Below are positions 45,469 through 56,677 of a stretch of 64,000 nucleotides of DNA, one piece after another. The position numbers were made by a program, and so were the translations under genes. Every line of letters starts with the position of its first letter. Position 1 is the first letter of the stretch. Origin of the DNA: Modestobacter sp. VKM Ac-2984. Its GTDB lineage: Bacteria > Actinomycetota > Actinomycetes > Mycobacteriales > Geodermatophilaceae. The DNA is taken from NCBI RefSeq assembly GCF_026967985.1, contig NZ_JAPVBJ010000001.1, positions 551,493 to 615,492 on the forward strand, read 5' to 3'. Below the pieces are notes generated by a model, which was not told where the DNA came from, made no database searches, and saw only the letters and a list, made by a program, of their open reading frames with translations.

Positions 45469-47547
45469 GTGCGCTACCCCGACGCCCCCCGCCTGGACCT
45501 GGTCGACGACCTGCACGGTCACCCGGTCGCCGACCCCTACCGCTGGCTGGAGGACGCCGCGGACCCGCGCACCGTGGCCTGGGCCGCCGCGCAGGACGAG
45601 CTGGCCGCCGACCTCCTCGCCGGCCTCCCCGGCCGCCCGGCGTTCGCCGAGCGGATGGCCGAGCTGGTGCACGCCGGTGCGGTGGGCATCCCGGTGTGGC
45701 GCAACGGCCGGGCGTTCTCCACCCGCCGGGATCCTGGCCAGGAGCACGCCGTGCTCCGGGTCGCCGAGCCCGACGGCAGCGTGCGGGTGCTGGTCGACCC
45801 GACCGCGCTGGACCCGGCCGGCACCACCACGCTGGACGCCTGGTCCCCCTCGTGGGAGGGCGACCGGCTGGCCTACCAGGTCTCGGTCGGCGGCGACGAG
45901 GAGTCCCAGCTGTTCGTGCTGGACGTCGACACCGGCGAGCTGATCGAGGGCCCGATCGACCGCTGCCGCTACTCCCCCGTCGGCTGGCTGCCCGGGGGTG
46001 CGGAGCTGTTCTACGTGCGGCGACTGGCCCCCGGGCTCGTCCCGGCCGGCGAGGAGCAGTTCCACCGCCGGGTGTGGCGCCACCGGGTGGGCACCGACCC
46101 CGCCGACGACGTCCTGGTGCACGGTGAGGGCAGCGACCCCGCGACCTACTTCGGCGCCCGCACCAGCGCCGACGGCCGCTGGCTGGTCGTCTCCGCCTCC
46201 GTCGGCACCGCGCCGCGGGACGACGTGTGGCTGGCCGACCTGGCCGGGGACGGCGTCCTCCGCGAGCTGCAGGTCGGCGTGGACGCGCAGACCTCGGCGT
46301 GGGTGGCCCGGGACGGCCGGCTGTGGCTGCACACCGACCGGGACGCCCCCCGCAGCCGGCTGGTGGTGGCCGACCCGGCCGACCCGGCCAGCTGGGCGCC
46401 GTCGGCCTGGCACGAGGTGGTCCCGCAGTCCGACGACGGGGTGCTCGGCGACGTCGCCCTGGTCGACGGCCCCGACGGTGACCTGCGGGTGCTCGCCGTC
46501 CACGCGGTCGACGCCACCGACCGGCTGTCGGTGTGGGCCGCCGACGGCTCCGGCCGGCTCACCGAGGTCACCGCCCTCCCGCCGGGCAGCGTCGCCGGAG
46601 TCAGCGCCCCGCCGGAGGGCGGCACGACCGCCTGGGTCGGCTTCACCGACTACGCGACGCCCCCGTCGGTGCTGCGCTGGGACGCCGCCGAGCCCACCGC
46701 GCTCACCGCCCACGAGCAGGCGCCGGTGGCCGGCGGCGTGCCCGACGTGCAGGTGGTCGAGGCCCATGCGACGTCGGCGGACGGGACGCCGGTGCACCTG
46801 TTCGTGCTCTCCGCCACCGGCACCCCCGACACCCCGCGGCCGACTGTGCTCTACGGCTACGGCGGCTTCAACGTCTCGCTCACCCCGGCCTACAGCGCGC
46901 AGGCGCTGGCCTGGGTGGCCGCCGGCGGGGTGTGGGTGGTGGCGAACCTGCGCGGCGGCTCCGAGCACGGCGAGGAGTGGCACCGGGCCGGGATGCGGGA
47001 GCGCAAGCAGAACGTGTTCGACGACTTCGCCGCAGCTGCCGGGCACCTGATCGCCGAGGGCTGGACGACGTCGGCCCAGCTGGCGGTGATGGGCGGTTCG
47101 AACGGCGGGCTGCTGGTGGGCGCCATGACCACCCAGCACCCCGAACTGGTGGCCGCCGTCGTCTGCAGCGCACCGCTGCTGGACATGGTGCGGTACGAGC
47201 TGTTCGGGCTGGGCCGCACCTGGAACGACGAGTACGGCACCGCCGCCGACCCGGTGGAGCTGGGCTGGCTGCTGGGTTACTCGCCCTACCACCGGGTGGT
47301 CGAGGGCACCGCCTACCCGGCGGTGCTGTTCACGACGTTCGAATCCGACACCCGGGTGGACCCGCTGCACGCCCGCAAGCTCGCCGCCGCCCTGCAGCAC
47401 GCGACGACGGCGGCGGCCCCGATCGTGCTGCGCCGGGAGCTGTCGGTGGGGCACGGGGCCCGGGCGGTCAGCCGCACGGTCGGCCTGGCCGCCGACCAGC
47501 TGGCCTTCCTGGCCGCACACACCGGGCTGGCGCCCGCCCGCAGCTGA
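45469..47547 (+). CDS. Prolyl oligopeptidase family serine peptidase (S9)
   Basis: A 692-residue S9 peptidase. The N-terminal propeller ([20 protein letters not shown]) is followed by an alpha/beta-hydrolase domain with nucleophile Ser in [14 protein letters not shown], Asp in [20 protein letters not shown] and His in [12 protein letters not shown]. It cleaves short peptides, typically after Pro. No signal peptide, so cytoplasmic. GTG 45469 is decided by the -10 box. Confidence 0.95.
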   Translation: MRYPDAPRLDLVDDLHGHPVADPYRWLEDAADPRTVAWAAAQDELAADLLAGLPGRPAFAERMAELVHAGAVGIPVWRNGRAFSTRRDPGQEHAVLRVAEPDGSVRVLVDPTALDPAGTTTLDAWSPSWEGDRLAYQVSVGGDEESQLFVLDVDTGELIEGPIDRCRYSPVGWLPGGAELFYVRRLAPGLVPAGEEQFHRRVWRHRVGTDPADDVLVHGEGSDPATYFGARTSADGRWLVVSASVGTAPRDDVWLADLAGDGVLRELQVGVDAQTSAWVARDGRLWLHTDRDAPRSRLVVADPADPASWAPSAWHEVVPQSDDGVLGDVALVDGPDGDLRVLAVHAVDATDRLSVWAADGSGRLTEVTALPPGSVAGVSAPPEGGTTAWVGFTDYATPPSVLRWDAAEPTALTAHEQAPVAGGVPDVQVVEAHATSADGTPVHLFVLSATGTPDTPRPTVLYGYGGFNVSLTPAYSAQALAWVAAGGVWVVANLRGGSEHGEEWHRAGMRERKQNVFDDFAAAAGHLIAEGWTTSAQLAVMGGSNGGLLVGAMTTQHPELVAAVVCSAPLLDMVRYELFGLGRTWNDEYGTAADPVELGWLLGYSPYHRVVEGTAYPAVLFTTFESDTRVDPLHARKLAAALQHATTAAAPIVLRRELSVGHGARAVSRTVGLAADQLAFLAAHTGLAPARS

Positions 47548-47565
47548 GGGCGGGCACCGGCCCGC

Positions 47566-48561
47566 TCACTCCAGGTCGGCGAAGACGTTCTCCAGGTCCA
47601 CGCCCTCGGGGATGATCCCGTCCTCGACGCCGAGCTCGAGCAGCCGTGCGACCGAGTCGCGGTTGATCTCGGTCTGGTAGGTGGGCAGCGTCAGCTCCTG
47701 GGCGATCGCCGGGTCGATGTTCGTGTAGCTGCTCAGCACCTCGCGCACCTCGTCGGGGTGCTCCGTGGCGTACTGCTGCGCCTCCTCCATCGCGTCGGCG
47801 AAGGCCTGCACGATCTCGGGGTTCTCCGCGGCGTACGGGTCGGAGGTGAAGTAGCCGGCGACGGTGAGCGCCTCGTCGGTCTCGGTGTACGGGGCGGCGA
47901 CCACGCGCATGCCCTGGCTCACCCCGACGGTGGCGAACGGCTCCACGGCGAAGGCCGCGTCCACCGAGCCGTCGGCGACCGCGGCGACCATGTTGGGGAA
48001 GGCCAGCTCCACGAACTGGATCGACGAGGGGTCGCCGCCGTCCTGCCGGACGGTCTCCCGGACGACGGTGTCGCTGATGTTGTTGATCGAGTTGATCGCG
48101 ATCCTCTTCCCGGCCAGGTCGGCCGGCTGCTGCACGTCGGAGTCCTCGGGGACGATCACCGCAGCGAAGTCCTCCTCCGGGTCGCCGGTGGCCCCCGGAC
48201 CCGGTGCGACCAGTGCGAGCGGCACCCCGCGCGACTCGGCCTGCAACAGGCTGGTGATGTTGGAGAAGCCGAACTCCGCCTCCCCGGAGAGCACCGCCGG
48301 CACGATGGCGGCGCCGCCCTGGGCGAGGAACGGCTCCACCTCCAGGCCGTGGTCGGCGAAGATCCCGACCTCCTGGGCGAGGTACAGCGGCGCCACGTCC
48401 ACGATCGGGATCGCGCCCACCCGCACGGTGGTCAGCTCATCGGTCGCCGCACCGGCCGCGGGCTCGGCCACCTCGTCGTCCCCGCCGCCACATCCGGCGA
48501 GCACCAGGGCGCCGATCACCATCGAGCCCACCACCATCGAGCTCCTGGACGTCCTGAGCAC
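47566..48561 (-). CDS. Orphan ABC-type solute-binding lipoprotein (SsuA/ThiY-like)
   Basis: A 331-residue lipoprotein: signal with lipobox ALVLAGC and a two-lobed periplasmic-binding fold of the NMT1/THI5-SsuA type (VGAIPIVDVAPLYLAQEVGI, LSGEAEFGFSNITSLLQAES, LAGKRIAINSINNISDTVVR). Members bind sulfonates, nitrate or thiamine precursors. No permease or ATPase gene is next to it. GTG 48561 has TGGAGG 7 nt upstream. Confidence 0.9.
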   Translation of the reverse strand: MLRTSRSSMVVGSMVIGALVLAGCGGGDDEVAEPAAGAATDELTTVRVGAIPIVDVAPLYLAQEVGIFADHGLEVEPFLAQGGAAIVPAVLSGEAEFGFSNITSLLQAESRGVPLALVAPGPGATGDPEEDFAAVIVPEDSDVQQPADLAGKRIAINSINNISDTVVRETVRQDGGDPSSIQFVELAFPNMVAAVADGSVDAAFAVEPFATVGVSQGMRVVAAPYTETDEALTVAGYFTSDPYAAENPEIVQAFADAMEEAQQYATEHPDEVREVLSSYTNIDPAIAQELTLPTYQTEINRDSVARLLELGVEDGIIPEGVDLENVFADLE

Positions 48562-48809
48562 GCGTTCCTCCAGTAGATCTCGGCGGCCGCCGCTCACGAG
48601 ACAGCGGGACGACGTTCGGGTGGGTGCCGGCGGACGCTAGGTCGTGATGCCGGTCACGTCAACGGGGGCTTCCGTCGTGCGGCAGCCGCCCGCCCCGCAG
48701 CAGGCCGGGCCGCAGCCGGGCGTCCCGGTACCGGAACGTGGGCGGCACGCCGGGCGGCTCCACTGCCGGTGGACGACGGTGCGCCACCGACCTGCCACAC
48801 TCCCGCGTC

Positions 48810-48863
48810 ATGGAACGGGCACGAACGGTGATCGCCGCCGCTGAGGGCAGGGGACGCTGCTGA
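48810..48863 (+). other. Possible 17-codon upstream ORF before the MFS gene
   Basis: ATG 48810 opens [17 protein letters not shown] and stops at TGA 48861-48863, overlapping the proposed CTG start of the transporter. CACACT (48796-48801) lies 8 nt before the ATG. It could be a leader peptide that delivers ribosomes to the CTG, or the true N-terminus if a frameshift lies here. Confidence 0.35.
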
Positions 48864-50182
48864 GCCGCCCCCGCTCGCGTCCACCGCGCGCGACCAGCCG
48901 GCCGGCCACCTACGGGCAGGTCTTCGCCGTCGGTGAGTTCCGTCCGCTGTTCGGCTCCTACCTGCTCTCCACGATCGGCGACGAGCTCGCCCGGGTCGCG
49001 CTGACCGTGCTCGTCTACCAGCGCACCCAGTCGGCGCTGCTGTCAGCTGTCACGTTCGGGATCAGCTACCTGCCGTGGGTCCTCGGTGGCCCGGTGCTGG
49101 CCGCGCTGGCCGACCGACTCCCCCGGCACCGGGTGCTGATCACCAGCGACGTGATCCGCGCGGTCCTGGTGGCCGGCATGGCGGTCCCGGGCATGCCGCT
49201 GGCGCTGCTGCTGGGCCTGCTGCTGCTGGTGTCGCTGTGCTCGCCCCCCTTCGAGGCGGCCCGGTCGGCGCTGATGGCCGACGTGCTGGAGGGCGACCGC
49301 TACGCCGTGGCCACCTCGCTGACCGGCGTCACGGCCCAGGTGTCCCAGCTGATCGGCTTCCTGCTCGGCGGCGCCCTGCTGCTGCACTTCTCCCCCTCGG
49401 CGGCGTTGCTGCTCAACGCCGCCACCTTCGCCGTCTCCGCCGGCTGGCTCGCCCTCGGCCTGCAGCCCCGCCCGGCGCCCGGGCTGGCCGATCCCGAGGC
49501 CGAGGTCCGGTCGCTGTGGCGGGAGACCGCCAGCGGCATGCGGTTCGTCGCCGCCACGCCCCGGCTGCTGTCCATCGTCGGGGTGCTCTGGGTGGCCGCC
49601 CTGTTCGTCAACGCCCCCGAAGGCATCGCCACCCCACTGGGTCTGCAGCTGCAGGGCACGACCGCGGCCGCCGGCGTCCTGCTGGCCGCCGCACCGGCGG
49701 GCACCGCCCTCGGCGGTCTGGTCGTCGGCCGGTTCTGCCCGCCGCACGTCCGCGAACGACTGCTGGCCCCGCTGGTGGCCCTGTCGCTGACCGGCGTGCT
49801 GCTGGCCGGGCTGGTGCCGGTGTGGCTGGGCACCGGCACCGCGGCGTTCACCGCCGTGGTGGCGCTCTTCTTCGTCGCCGGGATCGGCGGCGCCTGCTCG
49901 ATCCCGCTGAACGTCGCCTTCGTGCAGGCGGTGCCCAGCGCCTACCGCGGGCGGGCGTTCGGGGTGGCGGCCGCGGGGCTCGCCGGCGTCCAGGGGCTCG
50001 GTGTGGTGCTGGCCGGGCTCGGGGCCGAGGCCCTGACGCCGAGCACGGTGGTGGCACTGTCGGGCGGCGTCGGCCTGGTCGTCGTCGTCGTCCCACTGAT
50101 CGCCCTGCGGCGCAGCCGACCCGCGGCGGCCACCGCCCCCGTGCACCCGGCGCCCGTCCCTGGAGGACCATCGCAGTCATGA
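48860..50182 (+). CDS. MFS transporter (apparent CTG start)
   Basis: A major-facilitator protein with ~12 TM segments ([56 protein letters not shown], ...). The frame is open from 48845, but no ATG, GTG or TTG occurs before GTG 49007, and starting there would delete most of TM1 ([20 protein letters not shown]). The best solution is CTG 48860 (reading M-S-R-P-R-S), preceded by AGGGGA; it is 440 residues. Alternatively a frameshift joins the ORF at 48810. It overlaps glbO by 4 nt (ATGA). Substrate unknown. Confidence 0.75.
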   Translation: MSRPRSRPPRATSRPATYGQVFAVGEFRPLFGSYLLSTIGDELARVALTVLVYQRTQSALLSAVTFGISYLPWVLGGPVLAALADRLPRHRVLITSDVIRAVLVAGMAVPGMPLALLLGLLLLVSLCSPPFEAARSALMADVLEGDRYAVATSLTGVTAQVSQLIGFLLGGALLLHFSPSAALLLNAATFAVSAGWLALGLQPRPAPGLADPEAEVRSLWRETASGMRFVAATPRLLSIVGVLWVAALFVNAPEGIATPLGLQLQGTTAAAGVLLAAAPAGTALGGLVVGRFCPPHVRERLLAPLVALSLTGVLLAGLVPVWLGTGTAAFTAVVALFFVAGIGGACSIPLNVAFVQAVPSAYRGRAFGVAAAGLAGVQGLGVVLAGLGAEALTPSTVVALSGGVGLVVVVVPLIALRRSRPAAATAPVHPAPVPGGPSQS

Positions 50183-50577
50183 GCGAGACGAGCCGGTCGC
50201 TGCCCTCGGCGGGCAGCTTCTACGACGAGATCGGCGGCGAGCAGACCTTCCGCACCCTGGTCGCGCACTTCTACGGCGCGGTCCGGGAGGACCCGATCCT
50301 GCGCCCGATGTACCCGGCGGACGACTGGGAGGGCGCCGAGACCCGGCTGCGGATGTTCCTGGAGCAGTACTGGGGCGGGCCGCGCACCTACTCGGAGGAG
50401 CGCGGGCACCCCCGGCTGCGGATGCGCCACGCACCCTTCGCCGTCGACGAGAAGGCGCGCGACGCGTGGCTGACCCACATGCGGGCCGCCGTCGACTCCC
50501 TCGGGCTGACCGCCGAGCAGGACGCGACGTTGTGGGGTTACCTGGAGTTGGCGGCGCACAGCATGCAGAACCGCTGA
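50179..50577 (+). CDS. glbO: Truncated haemoglobin GlbO (group II)
   Basis: A 132-residue group II truncated globin. Proximal His84 (MRHAPF), Tyr32 (B10), Tyr45 (CD1) and Trp97 (G8) keep the spacing of M. tuberculosis GlbO (Tyr23, Tyr36, His75, Trp88). Binds O2 and probably handles NO or peroxide. ATG 50179 overlaps the MFS stop by 4 nt, with TGGAGG upstream. Linkage to an alpha-glucosidase matches mycobacteria. Confidence 0.96.
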   Translation: MSETSRSLPSAGSFYDEIGGEQTFRTLVAHFYGAVREDPILRPMYPADDWEGAETRLRMFLEQYWGGPRTYSEERGHPRLRMRHAPFAVDEKARDAWLTHMRAAVDSLGLTAEQDATLWGYLELAAHSMQNR

Positions 50578-50628
50578 CCGACCCCTGCGCCGCGGCCGCA
50601 CCTGCACCGACCTCCCGAGGAGCCTCCG

Positions 50629-52215
50629 CTGAGCCAGCACCCGACGCCCGTCTCCCCCACCACCGCTGACTGGTGGCGGGACGCGGTCTTCTACCAGGTC
50701 TACGTGCGCAGCTTCGCCGACGCCACCGGCGACGGCGTCGGTGACCTGGCCGGCATCCGCGCGCACCTGCCGTACCTCGCCGAGCTCGGCGTCGACGCGC
50801 TCTGGATCACGCCGTTCTACCCCTCGCCGATGCACGACCACGGCTACGACGTCGCCGACCCCCGCGGCGTGGAGCCGGTCTTCGGCGACCTGGCCGGCTT
50901 CGACGCGCTGCTGCACGACGCCCACGAGCTGGGCCTGCGGGTGACCATCGACCTGGTGCCCAACCACAGCTCCCACGACCACGAGTGGTTCGCCGAGGCG
51001 CTGACCGCCCCGGCCGGCTCACCGGCCCGGGACCGGTACTTCTTCCGCGACGGGTCCGGCCCGGACGGCGCGCAGCCGCCGAACAACTGGCCCTCGGTGT
51101 TCGGCGGACCGGCCTGGACCCGGGTGCCCGACGGCCAGTGGTACCTCCACCTGTTCGCCCCCGAGCAGCCCGACCTGGACTACTCGAACCCCGAGGTCGT
51201 CGCCGACCTCGACGAGACGCTGCGCTTCTGGCTGGACCGCGGGGTCGACGGCTTCCGGATCGACGTGGCGCACGGCATGGCCAAACCACCGGGGCTGCCG
51301 GACATGGTGCCCGCGGAGGACACCGGCCTGTTCGCCGACGACGGACCGGGGGACCTGAGGTTCGACCAGGACCACGTGCACGCCCTGCACCGGCGGGTGC
51401 GTGCGGTGCTCGACACCTACCCCGACCGGATGGCCGTCGGGGAGGTGTGGGTGTTCGACGACGAGCGGCTCTCCCACTACCTGCGCCCCGACGAGCTGCA
51501 CCTGGCCTTCAACTTCCGACTGCTGACCGCCGAGTGGGACGCCGCCGAGCTGCAGGCAGCGGTGGAGCACTCGCTGAACACGGTTGCGCCGACGCCGGCG
51601 CCGGCCTGCTGGGTGCTGTCCAACCACGACCGACCGCGGCACGTCACGCGCTACGGCGGTGGCGAAGTGGGCACCCGGCGGGCGCGGGCCGCGGCGCTGC
51701 TGCAGTTGGCGCTGCCCGGGGTCGCCTACGTCTACAACGGCGACGAGCTCGGCATGCCCGACGTCCACCTGCCCGACGAGGTGCTGCAGGACCCGATCTG
51801 GGAGCGCTCCGGGCGCACCGAGCGGGGCCGGGACGGCTGCCGGGTGCCGTTGCCCTGGTCCGGCGACCAGCCGCCGTACGGGTTCTCCACGACCGCCGAC
51901 ACCTGGCTGCCGATGCCCGCCGGCTGGGCGCCGCTGACCGCCGAGGCCCAGGCGGCCGATGCCGACTCGATGCTGTCGCTGTACCGGGCAGCGCTGGCGC
52001 TGCGCCGCAACTCCCCCGCCTTCGCCGGAGACGGCGTGGAGTGGCTGCCCGCACCGGAGGGCTGCCTGGTGTTCCGGCGACCCGGTGGGCTGGTCTGCCT
52101 GCTCAACCTCTCGGCCGCCCCGGTCCCGCTGCCGGAGGGGCACGTCCTCCTGGCGAGCGCGCCGGTCACCGACGGCGCGGTGCCGGTCGACGGCGCGGTG
52201 TGGCTGCGGGCGTGA
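50629..52215 (+). CDS. Alpha-glucosidase, GH13 (AglA-like, apparent CTG start)
   Basis: A 528-residue GH13 enzyme. Catalytic residues: nucleophile Asp212 (GFRIDVAHG), acid/base Glu272 (AVGEVWVFD) and transition-state Asp334 (LSNHDRPRH). The layout fits maltase/oligo-1,6-glucosidase enzymes. The conserved N-terminus DWWRDAVFYQVYVRSFAD must be coding, yet the only start codon between the glbO stop and it is CTG 50629 (M-S-Q-H-P-T), which has GAGGAG 7 nt upstream. GTG 50704 would remove the first strand of the barrel. Orthologue of AglA (Rv2471) by position. Confidence 0.92.
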   Translation: MSQHPTPVSPTTADWWRDAVFYQVYVRSFADATGDGVGDLAGIRAHLPYLAELGVDALWITPFYPSPMHDHGYDVADPRGVEPVFGDLAGFDALLHDAHELGLRVTIDLVPNHSSHDHEWFAEALTAPAGSPARDRYFFRDGSGPDGAQPPNNWPSVFGGPAWTRVPDGQWYLHLFAPEQPDLDYSNPEVVADLDETLRFWLDRGVDGFRIDVAHGMAKPPGLPDMVPAEDTGLFADDGPGDLRFDQDHVHALHRRVRAVLDTYPDRMAVGEVWVFDDERLSHYLRPDELHLAFNFRLLTAEWDAAELQAAVEHSLNTVAPTPAPACWVLSNHDRPRHVTRYGGGEVGTRRARAAALLQLALPGVAYVYNGDELGMPDVHLPDEVLQDPIWERSGRTERGRDGCRVPLPWSGDQPPYGFSTTADTWLPMPAGWAPLTAEAQAADADSMLSLYRAALALRRNSPAFAGDGVEWLPAPEGCLVFRRPGGLVCLLNLSAAPVPLPEGHVLLASAPVTDGAVPVDGAVWLRA

Positions 52216-52310
52216 CCTGGGCGGACCAGCCCTTCGGGTACGCGCCCGGGTAGGGCAGACTCTCAGCCGACCCACGGCGCACCGCGCCGACCTGCACCTC
52301 AGGAGGACCC

Positions 52311-52910
52311 GTGGCCACTGCCTCGCTGCCCGCGCTCCCGGCGCGCCCACTCGTTCTCGCCGACCTCGTGCCGGCCGTCCGGGCGCGCAACGTCGCACTG
52401 GTCGGGCTCGGCGTGCTGTTCACCGCACTGCTGGCCCAGGTGTCCATCCCGGTCCCCGGCTCCCCGGTGCCGATCACCGGCCAGACGCTGGCGGTCGTGC
52501 TGACCGCGGCCAGCCTCGGGCCGGTCCGCGGGGTGGCGGTGCAGGCCGTCTACATCATCGCGGCACTGGTCGGGCTCCCGTTCTACTCGGAGGCCAGCGG
52601 CGGCGTCGAGGTCGTCTTCGGTGCCACCGGCGGGTACGTCGTCGGCTTCATCCCCGCCGCCTTCCTGATCGGCCTGGCCGCCCGTCACGGGATGGACCGG
52701 CAGCCGCTGAAGGCCGCGCCGCTGTTCGTCGCCGGCCAGGCGGTCATCTTCGCCGTCGGGGTGCCCTGGCTGGCCGTCAGCGCCGGGCTCTCGGCCTCTG
52801 CGGCGCTGGAGGCGGGCTTCTACCCGTTCATCGTCGGAGGCCTCGTCAAGGCGGTCGTGGCCGCCGGTGTGCTGAGCGGCGCCTGGGCGCTGGTCCGCCG
52901 CAGCCGCTGA
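52311..52910 (+). CDS. bioY: Biotin transporter substrate-binding subunit BioY
   Basis: A 199-residue, six-TM S-component of an ECF-type biotin transporter. Signature SIPVPGSPVPITGQTLAVVL with PVRGVAVQAVYIIAALVGLP; later GATGGYVVGFIPAAFLIGLA. BioM and BioN are not adjacent, so it either works alone or uses a shared energising module. GTG 52311 has AGGAGG 5 nt upstream. No riboswitch or BirA/BioQ operator is recognisable upstream. Confidence 0.94.
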   Translation: MATASLPALPARPLVLADLVPAVRARNVALVGLGVLFTALLAQVSIPVPGSPVPITGQTLAVVLTAASLGPVRGVAVQAVYIIAALVGLPFYSEASGGVEVVFGATGGYVVGFIPAAFLIGLAARHGMDRQPLKAAPLFVAGQAVIFAVGVPWLAVSAGLSASAALEAGFYPFIVGGLVKAVVAAGVLSGAWALVRRSR

Positions 52911-52932
52911 CCACGCCCGGCACCTGACCAGG

Positions 52933-52980
52933 ACCGCCCCGCTGCGGTGTCCGCCTCCGCGGATGCCGCAGCGGGGCGGT
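52933..52980. terminator. Hairpin between bioY and thioesterase genes
   Basis: 15-bp perfect arms ACCGCCCCGCTGCGG/complement (52933-52947, 52966-52980), lying between convergent stops at 52910 and 52999; TTCTC follows on the plus strand. Confidence 0.85.
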
Positions 52981-52998
52981 TCTCGTCGCTCCGGTTGA

Positions 52999-53412
52999 TC
53001 AGTCGCCGGGCTCGTCGAGGTAGCGGGCCAGGAAGGTCTTCTCCTCCGGGGTGAGCCGGCGCGGCCGGTTCAGCGCGAAGTCGAACGTCACCAGCAGGGT
53101 GCTCCCGGTGACGGCCAGCTGACCGTGGTCGAAGAGCTCGTAGTGGCAGGTGAACGCGGCAGCCCGGACGCCGGACACCCAGATCTGCACCTGCAGCGGG
53201 TCGGCGTCGTAGAGCACCGGCCGCTTGTAGGCGATCTCGTGGGTCGCGACCACGATGCCCCGGCGCAGGCCGGTCTTCTCGTCGTGGGTCGGCTGGTCGA
53301 AGAACAGGTCGACCCGCGCCATCTCGAAGTAGCCGAGGAAGGCCACGTTGTTGATGTGCTGGTAGGCGTCCATGTCCGACCAGCGCATCGGGACGGCGAC
53401 GGTGTGCCTCAC
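52999..53412 (-). CDS. Acyl-CoA thioesterase (4HBT hot-dog fold)
   Basis: A 137-residue hot-dog protein with the catalytic motif RWSDMDAYQHINNVAFLGYF (Asp and His) and VVATHEIAYKRPVLYDAD. Hydrolyses acyl-CoA thioesters; the exact chain is unknown. GTG 53412 is preferred over 53421 because CAGGGT (53425-53420) lies 7 nt before it. It faces bioY across a hairpin and lies near ettA as in mycobacteria (Rv2475c). Confidence 0.93.
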   Translation of the reverse strand: MRHTVAVPMRWSDMDAYQHINNVAFLGYFEMARVDLFFDQPTHDEKTGLRRGIVVATHEIAYKRPVLYDADPLQVQIWVSGVRAAAFTCHYELFDHGQLAVTGSTLLVTFDFALNRPRRLTPEEKTFLARYLDEPGD

Positions 53413-53419
53413 ACCGGTC

Positions 53420-53425
53420 ACCCTG
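53420..53425 (-). promoter_or_regulatory. -10 element of the thioesterase gene
   Basis: CAGGGT on the minus strand, 7 nt before GTG 53412. Confidence 0.4.
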
Positions 53426-53481
53426 CCTCATGGCCCGCCGCCGTCCGCACCGGCCCTGTTCCCCCGCGCCCCGTGCAGGCC

Positions 53482-53487
53482 TACCGT
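53482..53487 (+). promoter_or_regulatory. -10 element of the phosphatase-like gene
   Basis: TACCGT ending 6 nt before GTG 53494; no ribosome-binding site. Confidence 0.5.
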
Positions 53488-53493
53488 GCGCTC

Positions 53494-53925
53494 GTGGACC
53501 CGTGGGCAGAGACCGAGCCAGGCGTGCTGGTGCTGCCGTCGGGACGCCGGGTCCGCGGTCGTGGCCTGCGCCGGCCACTGCCTGAGGGCGATCCGATGCC
53601 CACGTACGGCCTGTACCTGCTGGGCCGACCCCCGTGTCCTGTCCCCTGGACGACCCGCTGGGTGCGCTGGCCGGACTTCCGGTTGCCCACCGCCCCCGGC
53701 GACCTGCACGACGCACTCCGTGAGCTGTGGCAGCGGGCGGAGACCGAGCGGGTCGAGGTCGCCTGCGCGGGCGGCACCGGCCGCACCGGGACGGCGCTGG
53801 CCTGTCTCGCGGTCCTGGACGGGCTCCCGCCGGCCCGGGCGGTCGCCTTCGTGCGGGGGCACTACCGCCGGCACGCCGTGGAGACCCGCAGCCAGATGCG
53901 CTTCGTCGCCCGGTTCGGCGGCTGA
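53494..53925 (+). CDS. Small protein-tyrosine-phosphatase-like protein
   Basis: A 143-residue protein whose P-loop VACAGGTGRTGTAL fits the CX5R phosphatase signature (Cys, then Arg six residues on). The rest matches actinobacterial 'protein-tyrosine phosphatase family' proteins (TRWVRWPDFRLPTAP, PARAVAFVRGHYRRHAVETR, MRFVARFG). Substrate unknown. GTG 53494 is set by the -10 box 6 nt upstream; longer readings overlap the thioesterase. Confidence 0.85.
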   Translation: MDPWAETEPGVLVLPSGRRVRGRGLRRPLPEGDPMPTYGLYLLGRPPCPVPWTTRWVRWPDFRLPTAPGDLHDALRELWQRAETERVEVACAGGTGRTGTALACLAVLDGLPPARAVAFVRGHYRRHAVETRSQMRFVARFGG

Positions 53926-53964
53926 CCCGTCCCGTGCCCCGCGCAGCGGAGACCCGCCACGCGG

Positions 53965-54003
53965 CGACGGCCGGCCGGAGCGCAGAGCTCCGGCCGGCCG
54001 TCG
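53965..54003 (+). terminator. Terminator of the phosphatase-like gene
   Basis: 17-bp perfect arms (53965-53981, 53987-54003) with a 5-nt loop, 39 nt after the stop and directly before repeat copy C. Confidence 0.85.
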
Positions 54004-54014
54004 ATGCCTCCCCC

Positions 54015-54072
54015 GGCCCCGCTGCCGGGGCCCGTGCCGAGGAACGAGGCGTGGGGGCAGCGGGGGTCCTTC
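54015..54072 (+). repeat. Palindromic repeat, copy C
   Basis: 58 bp: GGCCCCG ... GCCGAGGAACGAGG ... CGGGGGTCCTTC. Same ends and centre as copies A and B. It lies between convergent stops and ends 1 nt before the ettA stop codon. Confidence 0.8.
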
Positions 54073-54073
54073 G

Positions 54074-55744
<1,671 letters not shown>

Positions 55745-55858
55745 TGAGTGGGAGCCTTCCGTCGGGTCGCGAGTGGGGGGCGGGGCGGGCGGCCGTGCCC
55801 GGCGAGCACCGGCCCCGCCCCCTGCGTTCTCAGCTCCGATCCTCCCAGCCGGGGAGGG

Positions 55859-56386
55859 TCACGTCAGCGCCGGGACCGCCGGCTCCTCGGACGTGACCTC
55901 GGAGTCCGAGTTGTGCAACGTCTCCGCCCCCTCGGTGTAGTCCGTGGGGCGGTGGGCGTAGGGGTCCGCGGTCGGCGGCTCGTCCTCGCCCGGCTCCTGC
56001 GGGGCGGCGAGCCCGGCGGACCGGTCGACGCGCGGCGGCCGGGTGAAGTCCGACCAGCCCCGGGCGAGGTTCAACCCCACCGCGATCGCCTTGATCCGGT
56101 TCGCGCTGCGGCGCCCGGCCTCGCTCTCCCAGGACTCGGTCAGCAGGTTGCCGACGACGACCACCGGGTCGCCCTTGGTCACGCTGCGGGCCACGTTGCC
56201 GCCCAGCTCGTTCCAGCAGGCCACGTCGATCCAGAGCGTGGCGCCGTCGACGAAGCCCTTGGTCTCCTCGTCCCAGCGGCGGGAGGTGGAGGCCATCCGG
56301 AAGTTGGTCACCGACCCGTTGCTGGTCCGGTTCTGGCGCGGGACGTCGACCACGTTGCCGACGACGTGCAGAGGGGTGTCGTTCAC
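55859..56386 (-). CDS. ssb: Single-stranded DNA-binding protein
   Basis: A 175-residue OB-fold SSB: PLHVVGNVVDVPRQNRTSNG, VTNFRMASTSRRWDEETKGF, WIDVACWNELGGNVARSVTK and GDPVVVVGNLLTESWE. The acidic tail does not end in the DDDxPF tip that recruits partners in the main SSB, so this is probably a secondary SSB (like the Rv2478c protein). GTG 56386 has GAGGAG upstream; earlier starts run into unrelated sequence. Confidence 0.93.
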   Translation of the reverse strand: MNDTPLHVVGNVVDVPRQNRTSNGSVTNFRMASTSRRWDEETKGFVDGATLWIDVACWNELGGNVARSVTKGDPVVVVGNLLTESWESEAGRRSANRIKAIAVGLNLARGWSDFTRPPRVDRSAGLAAPQEPGEDEPPTADPYAHRPTDYTEGAETLHNSDSEVTSEEPAVPALT

Positions 56387-56586
56387 GGTGCTCCTCAGGG
56401 TGCGGTCCCCCGGCGACCTGCCGGGCTGGGACCACCGTGGAGCGCAGCGGCGGGCCAGGACAGGCGTCAGCGCGGACTGTGGACGCGCCCGCCGGCTGTG
56501 GACGAGCAGCGCCGAGCAGTCGGGGCCGACCGCTACGCCCCCGGTTCCGGCACGGTGGCCCGGTCCGATGCGATGATCTGGCCGCG

Positions 56587-56660
56587 AGCGCCCGTAGCTC
56601 AGTGGATAGAGCAGGTGCCTTCTAAGCACTTGGTCGCAGGTTCGATCCCTGCCGGGCGCG
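56587..56660 (+). tRNA. tRNA-Arg (anticodon TCT)
   Basis: GCGCCCG acceptor, D arm TAGCTCAGTGGATAGAGCA, anticodon loop CTTCTAA (anticodon TCT), T arm GCAGGTTCGATCCCTGC, acceptor CGGGCGC and discriminator G. CCA is not encoded. No repeat of the tRNA 3' end is seen downstream in the window. Confidence 0.96.
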
Positions 56661-56677
56661 CCCCTGGCTCCGTCACC

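Noticed and set aside
52933-52980. Fourth copy of the palindromic repeat
   Set aside because: It has a similar CCCCGCTGC core but lacks the CGGGGTCCTTC end and the central CGAG motif; it is a plain terminator.
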